DNA of 64,000 nt from Strigops habroptila (taxonomy: Eukaryota; Chordata; Aves; Psittaciformes; Psittacidae): the NCBI RefSeq assembly GCF_004027225.2, contig NC_044297.2, forward strand, positions 2,579,569-2,643,568, given 5' to 3'. Below the pieces are notes generated by a model, which saw only the letters and a program-made list of their open reading frames with translations, did not search any database and was not told the origin of the DNA. Positions 47,355-58,832 of this stretch are shown piece by piece. The translations under genes were made by a program, and so were the position numbers. Position 1 is the stretch's first letter. Every line of letters begins with the position of its first letter.

Positions 47355-48875
47355 CCTAATGATGCACTGAGAACGTTTGCAGGCTGTTGAGTGTGTGATA
47401 ACCAGGATATGCAACAGTCAGAAACTGCGCAGGGTCACTCCCATGATGACACTGTGTCTTATGACTTGTGGTGAAGCTTGTGAAAACTTAATGCTTCATC
47501 CTGTTGGGCAGTTGATTGCTTTCCTGCTTTATAGAACTCAGTCTTTGTTTTTGCAGCTTCTTGTTCTTGAGAACTTCATAGATAGAAGTTGCCTATGGCT
47601 CAGTTCTGTTCTTAGAAACTCTGAGGAACATGGTGTGGTTTGTTGTTACTATCCATAATCTGACAGGAGTTCTGAATGAAGAAGCCATAATTGTCTTCCT
47701 TTGATATTGGGGTTTTGAGGATAGAAACAATAATCACTGAGGTTCTCAGTCCTTTCCCACAGGTGAAAGAGAGAATGTGTGAAAGCAATTGGAGTGTATC
47801 TGAAGTGGTTTACATCTGATGTTGTGACAGACATTCTGTGTCACCCCTTACAGCGGTGAGTAGTTAACAATGTCTGTCACTCTTCAGGACAGTGGCACAA
47901 TTATTTTTCAGTGATGCAGAAGACATGAAGAATGGTAAATCTGTCCTAAATATTTCAGGCTGCTGTTTCAAGTGGTCTGGTGTGGCAGAGGCCTGCTCAG
48001 CTATGGTCAAACCAAATTACACCAGCCACAGGGGATGCAGGTAAAGAACGAATAGCTAGCAAACCATCACAAATAATCTCCCTTTCTGATAATCTGAAGG
48101 TGTCAGAAAGCTTTCTAATGCCTTTGCCTGTGTGTGTTCCTAGCACAATTCTCAGACTTCCTCTGGAATGTATTATGCTCCTCATAATTAGTTGCCTGTC
48201 TTCTGCTTGGAAAACCAAAAGCTAAGGAAGGAGGGGGGAGCCCTTGAGGTGATGTCTAAGCAGTACGTTCCCAGTGTTTTATTGAGAATCCCGCATTTCT
48301 GTTGAGTAATTTCCCCAAGCAACTGGGATTTACTCAGTGTTCCTAGTTATAATTAAATGATAAATCTTGGCATGGGCAGCATCCAATATAGAGTAAGTCA
48401 GTTCTGCTGGAGTGGAGTAGGACCCAAGATACATTTAACTGGAAATACAGTCCAGCTTGGGAAGGCTGTGTTCTCCTGTCAGAGGCCAGACAAAAGGCAG
48501 ACATCACTGTTAGTAACCTGAGCACTCTTTGGCAAGTAGAGAGTACCAGCCATATTCTGCAATATGTCATTTTCTATGAAACATCTTTATAAAAGGGCTT
48601 AATATTTCATCAGCACTGTGAGTTCTTACAGGGCTCTTCATTGTTGTTGCTGCTTGCAAGAATCCATGCTAAAAGAGTATGTTGCTTAGTGAAGATGCAT
48701 TCTAATGTAGTTATTTCTTGCTCTAGCCATGTCCCTAAACCATTAAAAACCCACTGCATGCATCAGTCAGTTGGCCTTTGTAAAATATTTTCATTAAAAA
48801 GCTTATCAGACTGGGCCCAAACAGCAGTTCAACAGGTTCTTCTTGCCAGTGCTCTGTCTGGTTTAGCCCTTGGAT

Positions 48876-48915
48876 CTGCATTAGCCTACATTAGTCTGGA
48901 CTACGTTAGTCTAAA
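48876..48915. repeat. Degenerate 15-bp tandem repeat
   Basis: Two clear 15-base units, CTACATTAGTCTGGA and CTACGTTAGTCTAAA, follow a partial unit CTGCATTAGC. It is a small local minisatellite. Confidence 0.7.
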
Positions 48916-51900
48916 CTAAAACTGACCCCATGAAGAGTGATCTCTTACTGACTCTACAGGACAGACTCCTGACCAGGCTCCTGACTAGAATGTCTTTATT
49001 GTGGCCAACATCTCTTTAATCATTAGTGAAAGTACCCTCGTTCATTAAGCATTCAAAGCAATCAGGAGGTTAAATCATACAGAACAAACACCAGTAGCTA
49101 ATGTATATGCAATATAATACAGCAGAGGAAGTCTCTCTTGTGGCAGAGAGTGGCAGGACTAGTAATTTTGTGAATTGTATCATTAATAAAATATATTTTA
49201 TACTATTTGATGCTGGCTTTGAAAGGTTCCTGTATGATTATTACATTTTTAGGCATCAGATTTTTTTTTTTAAAGGCTTTGCTGGAGGCTAAATAGAGAT
49301 CTAATACAAAATTCAAAGAGGTTCTGCTGAAATGCCATTAAAATTTTAACTTTATGTTCTTTCAGGGGTTTAAAAGTTATAGAGGCAAAGCTATACAAGC
49401 TAAAGGGAATTTAACTGTAAGATTCCTGTGGTCTGTCATAGGTACAATGTCCAACCTGACAAAGATTCTTCTGAATATTTGGGAGTTTTCCTTAGGAAAT
49501 GGTGGTGTTCACTAAGGGGTTTTCAGCACTTGATCTTTTCAAGTGTTTTTCACTATGAAATTTCAAGCCTTTCTGTCCTGCTAAACTAAAATCAGGCAGA
49601 AATTTCTAAATCAGTGGTATGATGATGCTGCTCTTCAGAGCTTGCTGTGAGGTGCTCCCATCAGAAAGACGCCAGGAAGGTGATGAGCCTTGATTGCTTT
49701 TATCCAGGACCAGTTGCTTTGTTGTTCACTGTCAACTTTCAGTAGCTGCTTGTTGGTCTCTGACCATAGTCTGTGGATAGATTGTGTGACCCAGGAGTGC
49801 TGCTCCATGTGCTGGCCTGACTCCTGCCCAGCTGGAGCCTAAATATGGACCAACCCACCTCTGCACCTTGTTTCAATGGGAAGGGATTCTTGGAGCATCC
49901 TCTGACTGTGTCACCATCATGATGTCTGTTTGCCAGTAAATGATTCGTTTGACAGAGCTAACGGGTAACAAGTTGAAACATTCAGAATGTCCCAAAAAGA
50001 CACAATTTTTCTACTTTCTGTGAAGAATTTGCCTTTTGGTAAATGTAACTGTTCATGATATATGAGAAACAAGACCTTAGCCCATCACTGACTCCATCTG
50101 ATATATAAACGTGTTCACAGGTTTACTGCATGTTACTTCCTATGATGGTTTTAATTTACAGTCTGGACTTAAAAACTCTGGGAAAAATGTCTTTTGCAGC
50201 CTGTTAAGCATTAGCATCCTCATAGAATATGTTTAATATGCCACAGACACTCGTGGCAATGAAAACACCTGCTGGTGTCAGAAGCATCTCCTGAGGCACT
50301 TTTGCTTTGTACTCTCCAGGAACAAAGTCGCAAGTTCTCATGCCTCTGAAATTATTTCACACTGGTTTTAACTCTGATGATAGCTACTGCAAAATTTATG
50401 AATCAGCTTGTCTGCTATCAAAAGCTGCCTCATGGAACTTTACTATGTTGACACTCCATCATGATAGGGAAATATGTATCATCTCAGTTAGTTTTGGTGA
50501 GAGCGTCTGCAGGAAGTCAGGCGTACTTAATGACACCAAATAGCTCTAAAAAGCATAGGCTGTGTTTCTCTCTGCTGTGGGCCCATAGCAAATAGCAGTA
50601 GTCCAAATCCCCTGTTGTCCCTCTCCACCCAAAAATCCTTATTAACCATGCCACCATATCTCAGGTTTGAGCTGGGGGGATGTTACCAGGGTTGAGGGGG
50701 TTTTTTGGTCAGAGGAATGGAATGGCAAAGTGATTTGTTCCTTTGAGAACAGTAGTTAGGGGAAAAAACCTTTTCTCAGTAATGTTCCTGGTTGCTACTA
50801 CCTTTAGTAATTATCAGTGTGCTGGCTATAGGATTCATTCCCGTGTGACTAAGAATTAAGGAACCTAATATTAGGCTTGGGAAAATTATGTCACCGATTT
50901 CCAAAGTGAAATTCTGATTCCATGGCTACTGCCCAAGTCTAGAGGTGAATAAACCCTGAAGGATTCCATTTGGAGCTTCCCAGCTATCAACCCTGGGCTC
51001 CAGGCTTAAATTTATGATGCTGTTTGTAGACTTTTTCCCATGTCTGCAGCATCCTTCCTGCACTGGAGCAATTCATTCCAGGAGACTTGAGCAACACTCT
51101 AGATTATTCTAACGTAGCACCATGGAAGGGTTAAAATACACTGTGTGGGGGGCAGGCTGGATAAATCTGTTGTGTCATATCCATGCAGCAAAAGAAGTGA
51201 GCAGCAAGAATACAGCAAGGCAAGAAGAAGAGTGGAAAGACCTTCATGTTCCTACTTTCTTCTCAACCCCAAACTTTCCAGCTTGCAGTTCCCTTTTGCT
51301 GCCTGTGCATTCAAGAGTAAAATTGGGCCCTAGGCAGGATGCCGAGTCTGCTGCCCGAGCCATAGCACTGGGTTATTAACAGGAGTTTCTTGGTACCCAG
51401 CTTTGTTTCCCTAGTTCAGGGTGCTTTAGGTATGCACCTAAAAAGTCAGTATTGCATATTGCTGAGCTGGGCTGGCCCTTTAAAAATGGTTTTGGATCAG
51501 AGGCACAGAACAGAAATGCTTTAAAAAGCGTGAAGCCCAACTTTTGAAAACCTCAAAAAGCTTGCTCACTCCTCATAAACACAGATGAAAGAGGTGGAAA
51601 GAGGCCAAAGGAAACAGATAAAGCAGTAAGTATTGTAAGAAGAAGGAAAAATGAGTGTATGACTGGGGTGTGATCCAGCTTCTAAGGAGATCTGGGCCCC
51701 AGGAATTTGGATGGTGTAGGAAGAATTATCTTCTGCTGCTGGCTTTTTTGAACAGCTTTACAGTAATCATAGTGAGAATTATGACTTCAGTTCCTGTGAG
51801 TGCACCCAGACATAAGTTACCATGAATAGGAAACAAGCAACTATGCATGTGTATGTATAAATACACATTACAAAATCCATGTCTTCTTTCTGACTCCATT

Positions 51901-52756
51901 TTATAACACAAACTGAATTTTCTTATCCTTACTCTTCAGCAGTTTTGTCCTACTTGCTCACATAACTTTTCTCCAAAATCTACATGCCTTTGTTTTGACA
52001 GGGTTTGACATTCCCCAAAGGGTTATTATATGCATTCGTGTGTAACAGGGAAAAAACAGTGCAAGAATGATCCTGAATGCCCATCTTCACTCCAAAGTGT
52101 AGCCTTGATGCTCCTGGTGGCTGCCCATGTCAACAAGCTGTTCTTATCAAAGTTTGATGGGATTATTTCTGCAAGGTGATGTGCTAGTGCATAGGGTTGG
52201 CTTTAGTTCTTTTGTTTTCATTGCAGTGGAATGAAACAGGTAGAAATCAAATCTTTTTGGGAGAAAGTGGATTAAAGGGTGGGCATAAGGTCATGTACAG
52301 AATGAACTGGTCTTGCTCTTGTGGTTTTATGCCTCTCTTATCATTTCACGTAGCATCACACCTGCATTCAATGGACAATGAAACTCTGCCTTGCACAAAA
52401 TGCTCTGGTGCAAAAGGCAATATCAGATGAACAAACACTGAGTGCTGATGTGTCCAGATTTAAGATTTTGCTGTATATATTATGCCTTTAAAGTATATAC
52501 AGATAATAAAAGCTGGAGTTCCTGCTAGGTGAATCTCCTGGCTGGTTGTTTCCTGTCCCTCTCCATGATATTCGATGGTTTCACTTTGTGCTATCCTTCA
52601 ACTCAAGCTAAATGGATTCTTGAATTCTGAAGTTTGACTTTCTTGGGGAATTGTGGTTTTCAAACCCTGACAACACTTGGCTTTTGGCAATTCATCTCTT
52701 TGTCATACAATAAAAGTAGTTTGATGGTAGGTGAAGAATTAGCATCCATTCTCACT

Positions 52757-52784
52757 CTCATGATTATAATCTCATGATTGTGCT
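52757..52784. repeat. Tandem 14-bp duplication
   Basis: CTCATGATTATAAT is followed directly by CTCATGATTGTGCT; the first nine bases are identical. Confidence 0.65.
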
Positions 52785-53542
52785 TCATTAACATGAGATG
52801 CTGAGTAATCAAAGAGCAGCCCACCCACAGTTACTGACTACTTACAAGGAGATCTCAGGGTTCTGTTTGCATTTCTGGAGACTCACAGTTAGAAGTGGCT
52901 ACCTGCTACTGCTTTCCTTTGAGAGGCAGTAGAAAAGTATGGCTTAGGAGAGTAGTAAAACAATCATTCAAGTGTCTTCCATGCAGTAGTAACAGACGCA
53001 GTTGCAGGTGGCTCGTACCACTTACACTGGAATGATCACTGGGGTTTAGGTGTTTGCGTTTGTGCCTAAAAAGATAAACTGTCTGTATTGGTTCTAACAG
53101 CGAATGCCGCAATATTTATCCTGGAAGAACATGAGCTGTAATGAACTCAAGATGTGATCTGACTTAATCTCAACTTTTATGCTGAAAGAACATCACGCAG
53201 TTCCTTGCATCTGTGACTCAATTGGAAAGAAAATTGCTACTAATGCTACCTGAAATGCAATGTTTTGGAAAGCTGAATTGATGAGATTCACGGGTGTTAC
53301 TCCTGACTTGCATTAACTGAACTCTGATGACACTTTTCCATTGCCTGAATTTGTTGATATTTTGGTTTGTTAGTTTTGCACCGAGATAAGAAATGAGAGT
53401 TTAGTTCCATAGAAATCAGTGGAGCCTCCTCTGATTCCTGCTGACACCAGTGCTGTGCTTACCACATGGCTCTGTTTAACCCTGCTTAGTGTCTGTGCTC
53501 TCTTAACTTACCAGAATAACTACGTCTAGTGAAGGGCTTTAC

Positions 53543-53571
53543 TGTTTCATTTAAGAGTCTTAAATGAAACA
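53543..53571. repeat. Perfect inverted repeat, 14-bp arms, 1-bp spacer
   Basis: TGTTTCATTTAAGA (53543-53556) and TCTTAAATGAAACA (53558-53571) are exact reverse complements around a single G. A 14-base perfect palindrome is not expected by chance in 64 kb (roughly one in a thousand windows). No larger terminal inverted repeats or target duplications are visible around it. It is therefore more likely a remnant palindrome, a cruciform-forming site or a symmetric protein-binding site than a complete transposon. Confidence 0.85.
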
Positions 53572-54379
53572 CATGGCGCTTGCTGGGAGTGTGAATGAGC
53601 AGGGCACGCTTTATCTCCTGTGTTGTGAGAGTGCCAGAATGCTGGGCTATTTTGGGATGAGGTAACAGCAAGAATTAATGTGATCCCTGGCAGAAAGGAG
53701 TCCAGGGGTTTTGCATTATTTATTGTGTGGATGAGGATAAGGGTCTCTGTTTTGGCTTTAAAACTGTCACACCCTTTTCATCTACTCCTATTAAGCAGTC
53801 ACAAGATAGATTTCATGAAAATTGGATGTCATCTCCTTCACTAAATAGCCAACTGGTGCCGGGAGCCTGAGTGAGTTGGTGAATTTCCCTCCAGAGAGGG
53901 TTTCATTTAAATTAGTGGATAAAATTGATACTTTTTCAGAACATCTGTTCCTGCTTCTCAACTCTCCATCACGGAGGTAATAATACCAAGTGCAGCCATC
54001 CAGGTTTCTCTCATCCCTGTTTTTGGAATCTTGGCTATTGATATTGTTTTGCATTGTTAATCGGTCTCTCTGCTCTTCTTCTCCATTTTATGGACTTGGC
54101 TTTTTTAGACATAATTAGACTTTGTTTATGCAGCTCTTTTGTAAGCAGCTGTGTCAGTGGTTTTGGTAAGCTCCAGACTTGGTGCTGTGGTGAGCTTCTG
54201 AAGTTCATTAAATCTTGACAGACCAAAGGCAATTAAAAACCAGCCCATGTCTATGACTAGATAAACAAAAAGCATGGTAAGAACTGGATTAGAAGCCTCC
54301 AGTGACTGATGTGCAGCATCTCTTCTGAGTAAATGCCAAAACATTCATTTATAAATACATTAAATAAAATGTGCACTTA
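53572..54379. other. Non-coding DNA
   Basis: No recognisable gene. The minus-strand frames (65-87 codons) overlap one another and show no domain. Confidence 0.55.
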
Positions 54380-54742
54380 CAGAATGATAGAATGGTTTGG
54401 ACCTTAACATCATCCAGTTCCAACCCCCTGCAATGGGCAGGGACACCTTCCACTAGAGCAGATTGCTCCAAGCCCCTGTGTCCAACCTCGCCTTGAACAC
54501 TGCCAGGGATGGAGCATTTACCACTTCGCTGGACAACCTGTTCCAGCGCCTCAACACCCTCACAGTAAAGAGCTTCTTCCTTATATCTAACCTGAACTTC
54601 CCCTGTTTTAGTTTGAACCCATCACCCCTTATACTATCGCTCCCGTCCCTGGTGAAGGTCCCTCTCCAGCATCCTTGTAGCCCCCTTCAGACACTGGAAG
54701 GCTGCTCTGAGGTCTCCACGCAGCTTCTTTTCTCCAGGCATG
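54380..54742 (-). mobile_element. CR1 LINE, 5'-truncated copy, minus strand
   Basis: About 360 bases of CR1 3' end in antisense. It opens with 'gaatgatagaatggtttgga' (one degraded terminal unit, and a small deletion removing the usual 'gttggaa' block). It then runs through 'caccttccactagagcagat', 'ccttgaacactgccaggga' and 'tatctaacctgaacttcccc' to 'cttcttttctccaggc'. It is of the same subfamily as the 6.1-kb copy (shared 'cactagagcaggttgctcca' text). The open frame at 54463-54750 is element-derived. No retrotransposon protein domain remains. Confidence 0.94.
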
Positions 54743-55091
54743 GTGTCTAACTTCTAATATTTGGTCATGATGAAAATTGACCTTTTATTTCTACTCGTTG
54801 CCATCTACTTCTACTCCACAGCTGTCTTTTAATCATGACTTGAGCACTTGATGTGCTCTGCCTATCGCACATCAAGTTCTTAGCTTCCTGAAGAGCCTCC
54901 TCAGAGATAGTTTGAGGAGTTTTATATTTAAAAGAATTCAAAAGCTACATTTAAAAGGGTGGTTTTTGACACTAAATTGCATCTGAGCTTTATGAGAAAT
55001 AATGGGAAAGTTTCACTCTCATTCTGCAGTGTTGAAGTTGACACCTAATGTTGCCTGGTAGTGGATGAGTAATGGACAAGTAATACTGGAA

Positions 55092-55107
55092 TTTGATTTG
55101 ATTTGAT
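55092..55107. repeat. (GATTT)n repeat
   Basis: About three units of TTTGA/GATTT. Minor simple repeat. Confidence 0.75.
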
Positions 55108-55564
55108 CCTTTCTTCATCCCATATTGGTGTTGGCTGACTTCACATATGGACATTGGCTCTTCAGCTTGGCATCCTTCAGGACAGGGTCTGTAAAGACCA
55201 CAAATGGTGATTAAACATGGAAAAGACTTTTCTGAAGCATACAGCTAGATGACGACTGGCCTTTAAGTGCCAAAATACATCCTTAAAATAGCATTCAAAT
55301 AATGCTTTGTGTCAAGAACCACACTGAACATGTTGGATATGCTTATTAAAATGATCCTGATACTTAATATTAAAGGCGTTATATTTAAACAAGAGTACTT
55401 ACATAAAACCATATTAAAAGGCCTTTGGGCCTTCACATTTCTTGGCATAAACAACTGTCAAGGCAACGGCAAGTTTTCTTTCTTTTCTAGTTACTCCATA
55501 GTAGCTCCCCAGGATGCTGTAAAACGTCTGGTACACACCTTTCCTGGAACAAGGAAATGGGATT

Positions 55565-55594
55565 AATTGTATCGTGAACAATTGTATCATGAAC
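55565..55594. repeat. Tandem 15-bp duplication
   Basis: AATTGTATCGTGAAC is followed directly by AATTGTATCATGAAC, with one mismatch. It is a recent-looking local duplication. Confidence 0.85.
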
Positions 55595-55790
55595 TCAGCC
55601 CAAGGCAGTGGTTCCTCTGTTCCTCTGTGCAAAACCAGCTTGACATGAGGTGTTGCCAAAAAAGTTGCCAAGGCAGTCCTTCTGAGTGAGCACTGCTTGC
55701 TGCAGTGGGGAGGATTTATTGGGCATTTACCAGCTGTGTGTAGTGCACTCAGAGGATGAATAAACAGTAATGAATTGGAGCAGCTTATGC

Positions 55791-55805
55791 TTTATTTATT
55801 TATTT
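55791..55805. repeat. (TTTA)n microsatellite
   Basis: Nearly four TTTA units. Common simple repeat. Confidence 0.8.
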
Positions 55806-57978
55806 CTGATTGTGGAATTGGTAAGTAGGTTTGAGTTATGTGTGCTGCTGCTGGCCCTTGCAGTGGGGAGTTACTTCCCATGTGCTCTGTCCAGTTGCAT
55901 TTCACTGGGGAAATCCGTGCTAGGAGCTGAGAGCAGCTTTGCCAGCTTCACTAGAGGGGGAAGGGATAGAGCCTCGATCTTTTCAGAGCAGACAGAGCTG
56001 GCAGATTGTCATTGTTGCTGGGCTGCTTGTTTTACTGCTGCCTTGTGCTAGTGACACAATGTTCCACGGTTCGGAAATGTCAGCTTCATGGATGAGCCAT
56101 CCAATGAGAGCATCAGTTCTTGCAACAGGATGAGATCCTGCCTGGAACGAGTAGCTGCCTGCACACAAATCTCTCCTGGAAGTAGTCACTTAAAGAGGTA
56201 GAGGAAGGAAGCACCATGCTGGTTTTCCTCTCTGTTAACTCTTTATTTCCATCTTTTAAACGATGATTCTCTGTAGGTGTTGTTACTGATATACATGTAA
56301 ATCCTTGTCTGTCTTGGCTTTCTGAGCCAGGTGCACACATGCCAACTGCAACTGCAAAAGCAGATGGTGCAAGTTGCTGAGGTCCCCTGGTACTGTTTGG
56401 AAGAGGAGATATTATTCTGAATATCCTGGCTGATTATCCTGTGTGCAATTACATTTTAGCTGTGTTGCCCCTTCCTTTTGCTTGAAGAAGCTGCGTATTT
56501 TTTATAAACTTCTTCTAGATTAAAGGTGGCTTCTTGTGTTTTCAGAGCCGAGCACAAGCAGAATTCCCACCTTTCCCTAGCAGTTGAAGTTTAATATGCA
56601 GAAATGCTTGATGCTTGGGTAGATAATAAGCCTTTGTTGAAGATTTTGACAAAGAGCATGTGGTTAAAGCTGGTCGAAATGTAGAAGTGTTTCTGTATTG
56701 GAAATTCTGTTTCAATATTTGTATTAAATAAAATGAATTATTATTTAGGGGCAGCCTAAGAGAAAATTAGAAAATGTACTTTCTTTGGCTCGCTTAGGTT
56801 TTCTCTACAATACAAATTTAGGAGCAAGGGCAAAAGAAATAAAGTATTAATGTAAGAAATCACTGGAGCCAACAGTTCACACATAAAGTTGAAATGGAAC
56901 CTGGAATATTCACCCTTTACTCTGCTGCAGCTCAGAGTGGCCGCAGTCAACCAGTGCTACCGAGGAGATTCTTTCCAGGCACGTACGAAGCTTCTGGCTG
57001 GCTGTGAACTCAGGTGCCCTGGCTTGCAAATTGCATTACACATACTTTGAGACGCTTTGGAAACTAAGAGTGTCTGCAAAATACAAGTGTTGCAAGTTAA
57101 TCTTAAGATATTTTTGTTTCCATCTTCTTTTTTTCCCCCTACCTTCCCTACCTGATCATTAAGCACAAAATGCAGTGTAGTAGTGACAGGAACTGGGATG
57201 CCAAATGAATAAACTGGAGGTGTGCATTTGGGACTTGAAGTCAAATGTTGTAGGAAGAATACACAAGTGGAAGGATAATGTTTATGACTGGAAGACAGAT
57301 ACTGGAAAGCATGTGCTGTTTGGATCACATAAAAGTAAAGGTTAAATTGGCCAAATAGCATCATGTATCAGTGAATGAAAAGATACCAGAGCCAAGACTC
57401 TGAACAAAATATCTATTTAGATCAAAATCAATTCCAGGAAGAATGGCAAACAATTTAAGTAAAATAGAACTGCAAGGCTTCTACAGCACCTTGCAAGCTT
57501 ATTTTAGTAATCACCACATTTCTGCAGCCAGAATTGGGTCATTGTAATAGATCTTTGCTTCTTAGATATGGTCTAGAGAACAAATGCTACCAACAACTAC
57601 TGTGTACAAATATTCCTGGATTAAATTCAAAAGCAGCCTTTCCCAATTCATCATGAAACCTCCAGGAGGCAAATGCTAATATCCTTCTGTCAGGCACTCA
57701 TGAAAACTTCTTTGGAATATTTCTCACAATCCAAATTGTGTGGGTTCAGAAAGGACCTCTTGCTGTCCCAGCCATAGGGATGGGCAAGGTTGGCTGCAAG
57801 ACTGCAGCAATTCTTTCAGTGTTTGTTAGTTTGAAGCTGTTTCCTATTTCCACAAGCTTCAAAAAGCATCAAGAAAACATCGTGGGCTGAGCAGGAGATG
57901 CAGCACAGATCCGGAAGGCACAGAAGTGAGGATTCTCCTTTTCACTCATGTGCAGGGGATGTCAAAGCCAGGCTCTAT

Positions 57979-58041
57979 GGGGTTGGAACTAAGGTCTAAT
58001 CTTAAGGTCCTTTCTAACACTGCTTATTCTATGATTCTATA
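57979..58041 (+). mobile_element. CR1 LINE 3'-terminal fragment, plus strand
   Basis: The text 'ggggttggaact' followed by 'aatcttaaggtcctttctaa' and two terminal units 'attctatgattctat' marks the CR1 3' end in sense orientation. Only about 60 bases are left. The conserved CCAAC has become CTAAC. Confidence 0.9.
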
Positions 58042-58554
58042 AACAGAACACTAGAACCTCAGTTCTGAGACACTTAAGACCTTGGTCCTGGCTCTGAAGG
58101 CATGTTTGTACATCTCCCTCCTCTCCATCAATAGGTGGAGCTGATACAGTGCAAATCAGTGGGAAGTCAGTCATGGAAGACCCTGCTCGATTAAAGGCTT
58201 TTGCTACAATTAGAATGAGATATGAAAACACATCAAATAGAAATAGCAACCCTTTAAAATTGTATCTGGATTTGTTATCCTATCGAAATACATATGGATG
58301 AGGAAGATAAAACTGTCTTTTTAAAGACCAGTTTATTAATTGGTCATGAATTTATATAATACACCAGCTCGTGTCCTTCAGTTCATTGCAAATATCATTT
58401 TTATCAGCAGCCAACTCCCTTTAGTGACTTTTCTTTCATGAGTTTTTTTGAGATAAAACAATGCATTTTAGAGAAGCCAATGCATGAATCTACCGTTTGA
58501 CCAGGACTCTCTATTCTCTCTTACAACTTCAGTTTGAAACTTATTTGGGGTCCA
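58042..58554. other. Non-coding DNA
   Basis: AT-rich. No gene or repeat recognised. Confidence 0.55.
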
Positions 58555-58832
58555 AATTCCTTCCTCTTAGTAGCCTTTTATTACTCATTGAACTGCTGTT
58601 GCTAGTCCTGTAGTTCCCCTACGTGTATTAGGAGGAGCTGCATTCCCAGAACAGGGCATCGTTTGTCTCAGGATAGCAGAGGTAGGATACGCTGTAATCC
58701 CACAACACGGGGAGCTGCTGGTCTCCAGCTGAGCTGTGTGAAGGGTCCACAAGTGCTCTTGCACCCTCTGCACTAGTGAAGAGGAGGCAGCTGCGTGCAT
58801 TGAGCCACCTGATGGTGTTGGAATGCTGCATC
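58555..58832 (-). CDS. Possible 3'-terminal exon with short ORF and poly(A) signal, minus strand
   Basis: On the minus strand a very pyrimidine-rich acceptor (gcgctctccccccaccag) is followed one base later by ATG (58829-58831). A 67-codon frame (MQHSNTIRWLNAR at the start, ECSSS at the end) closes with TAA at 58628. An AATAAA lies 46 bases further on (58577-58582). A second frame, on the same strand, is also open here (58585-58800), which weakens the coding argument. The segment is GC-richer than its surroundings. No family is recognised. Either a small lineage-specific ORF or the last exon of a non-coding transcript would fit. The low-coordinate edge is inferred from the poly(A) signal. Confidence 0.25.

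Larger units (their letters stand above)
46913..53542. other. Non-coding DNA with small simple repeats
   Basis: No gene recognised. It contains a TTTG tetranucleotide run (47336-47354), degenerate tandem repeats at 48876-48915, a T12 tract (49260-49272) and a 14-base tandem duplication (52757-52784). A weak exon-like segment at 47959-48040 (acceptor atatttcag, donor GATGCAG/GTAAAG) is open in one frame throughout but very short. Confidence 0.55.
54743..57978. other. Non-coding DNA with short duplications
   Basis: No gene recognised. It contains a GATTT repeat (55092-55107), a tandem 15-mer (55565-55594) and a TTTA run (55791-55805). A minus-strand segment at 57152-57287 has a pyrimidine-rich acceptor (ctgtcttccag), a good donor (GATCAG/GTAGGG) and an open frame; it is listed under findings only. 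Confidence 0.5.

Noticed and set aside
54463..54750. 95-codon plus-strand open frame resembling those at 6.2, 11.4 and 38.6 kb
   Set aside because: The similarity between these frames is caused by the shared CR1 3' end, not by a gene family.
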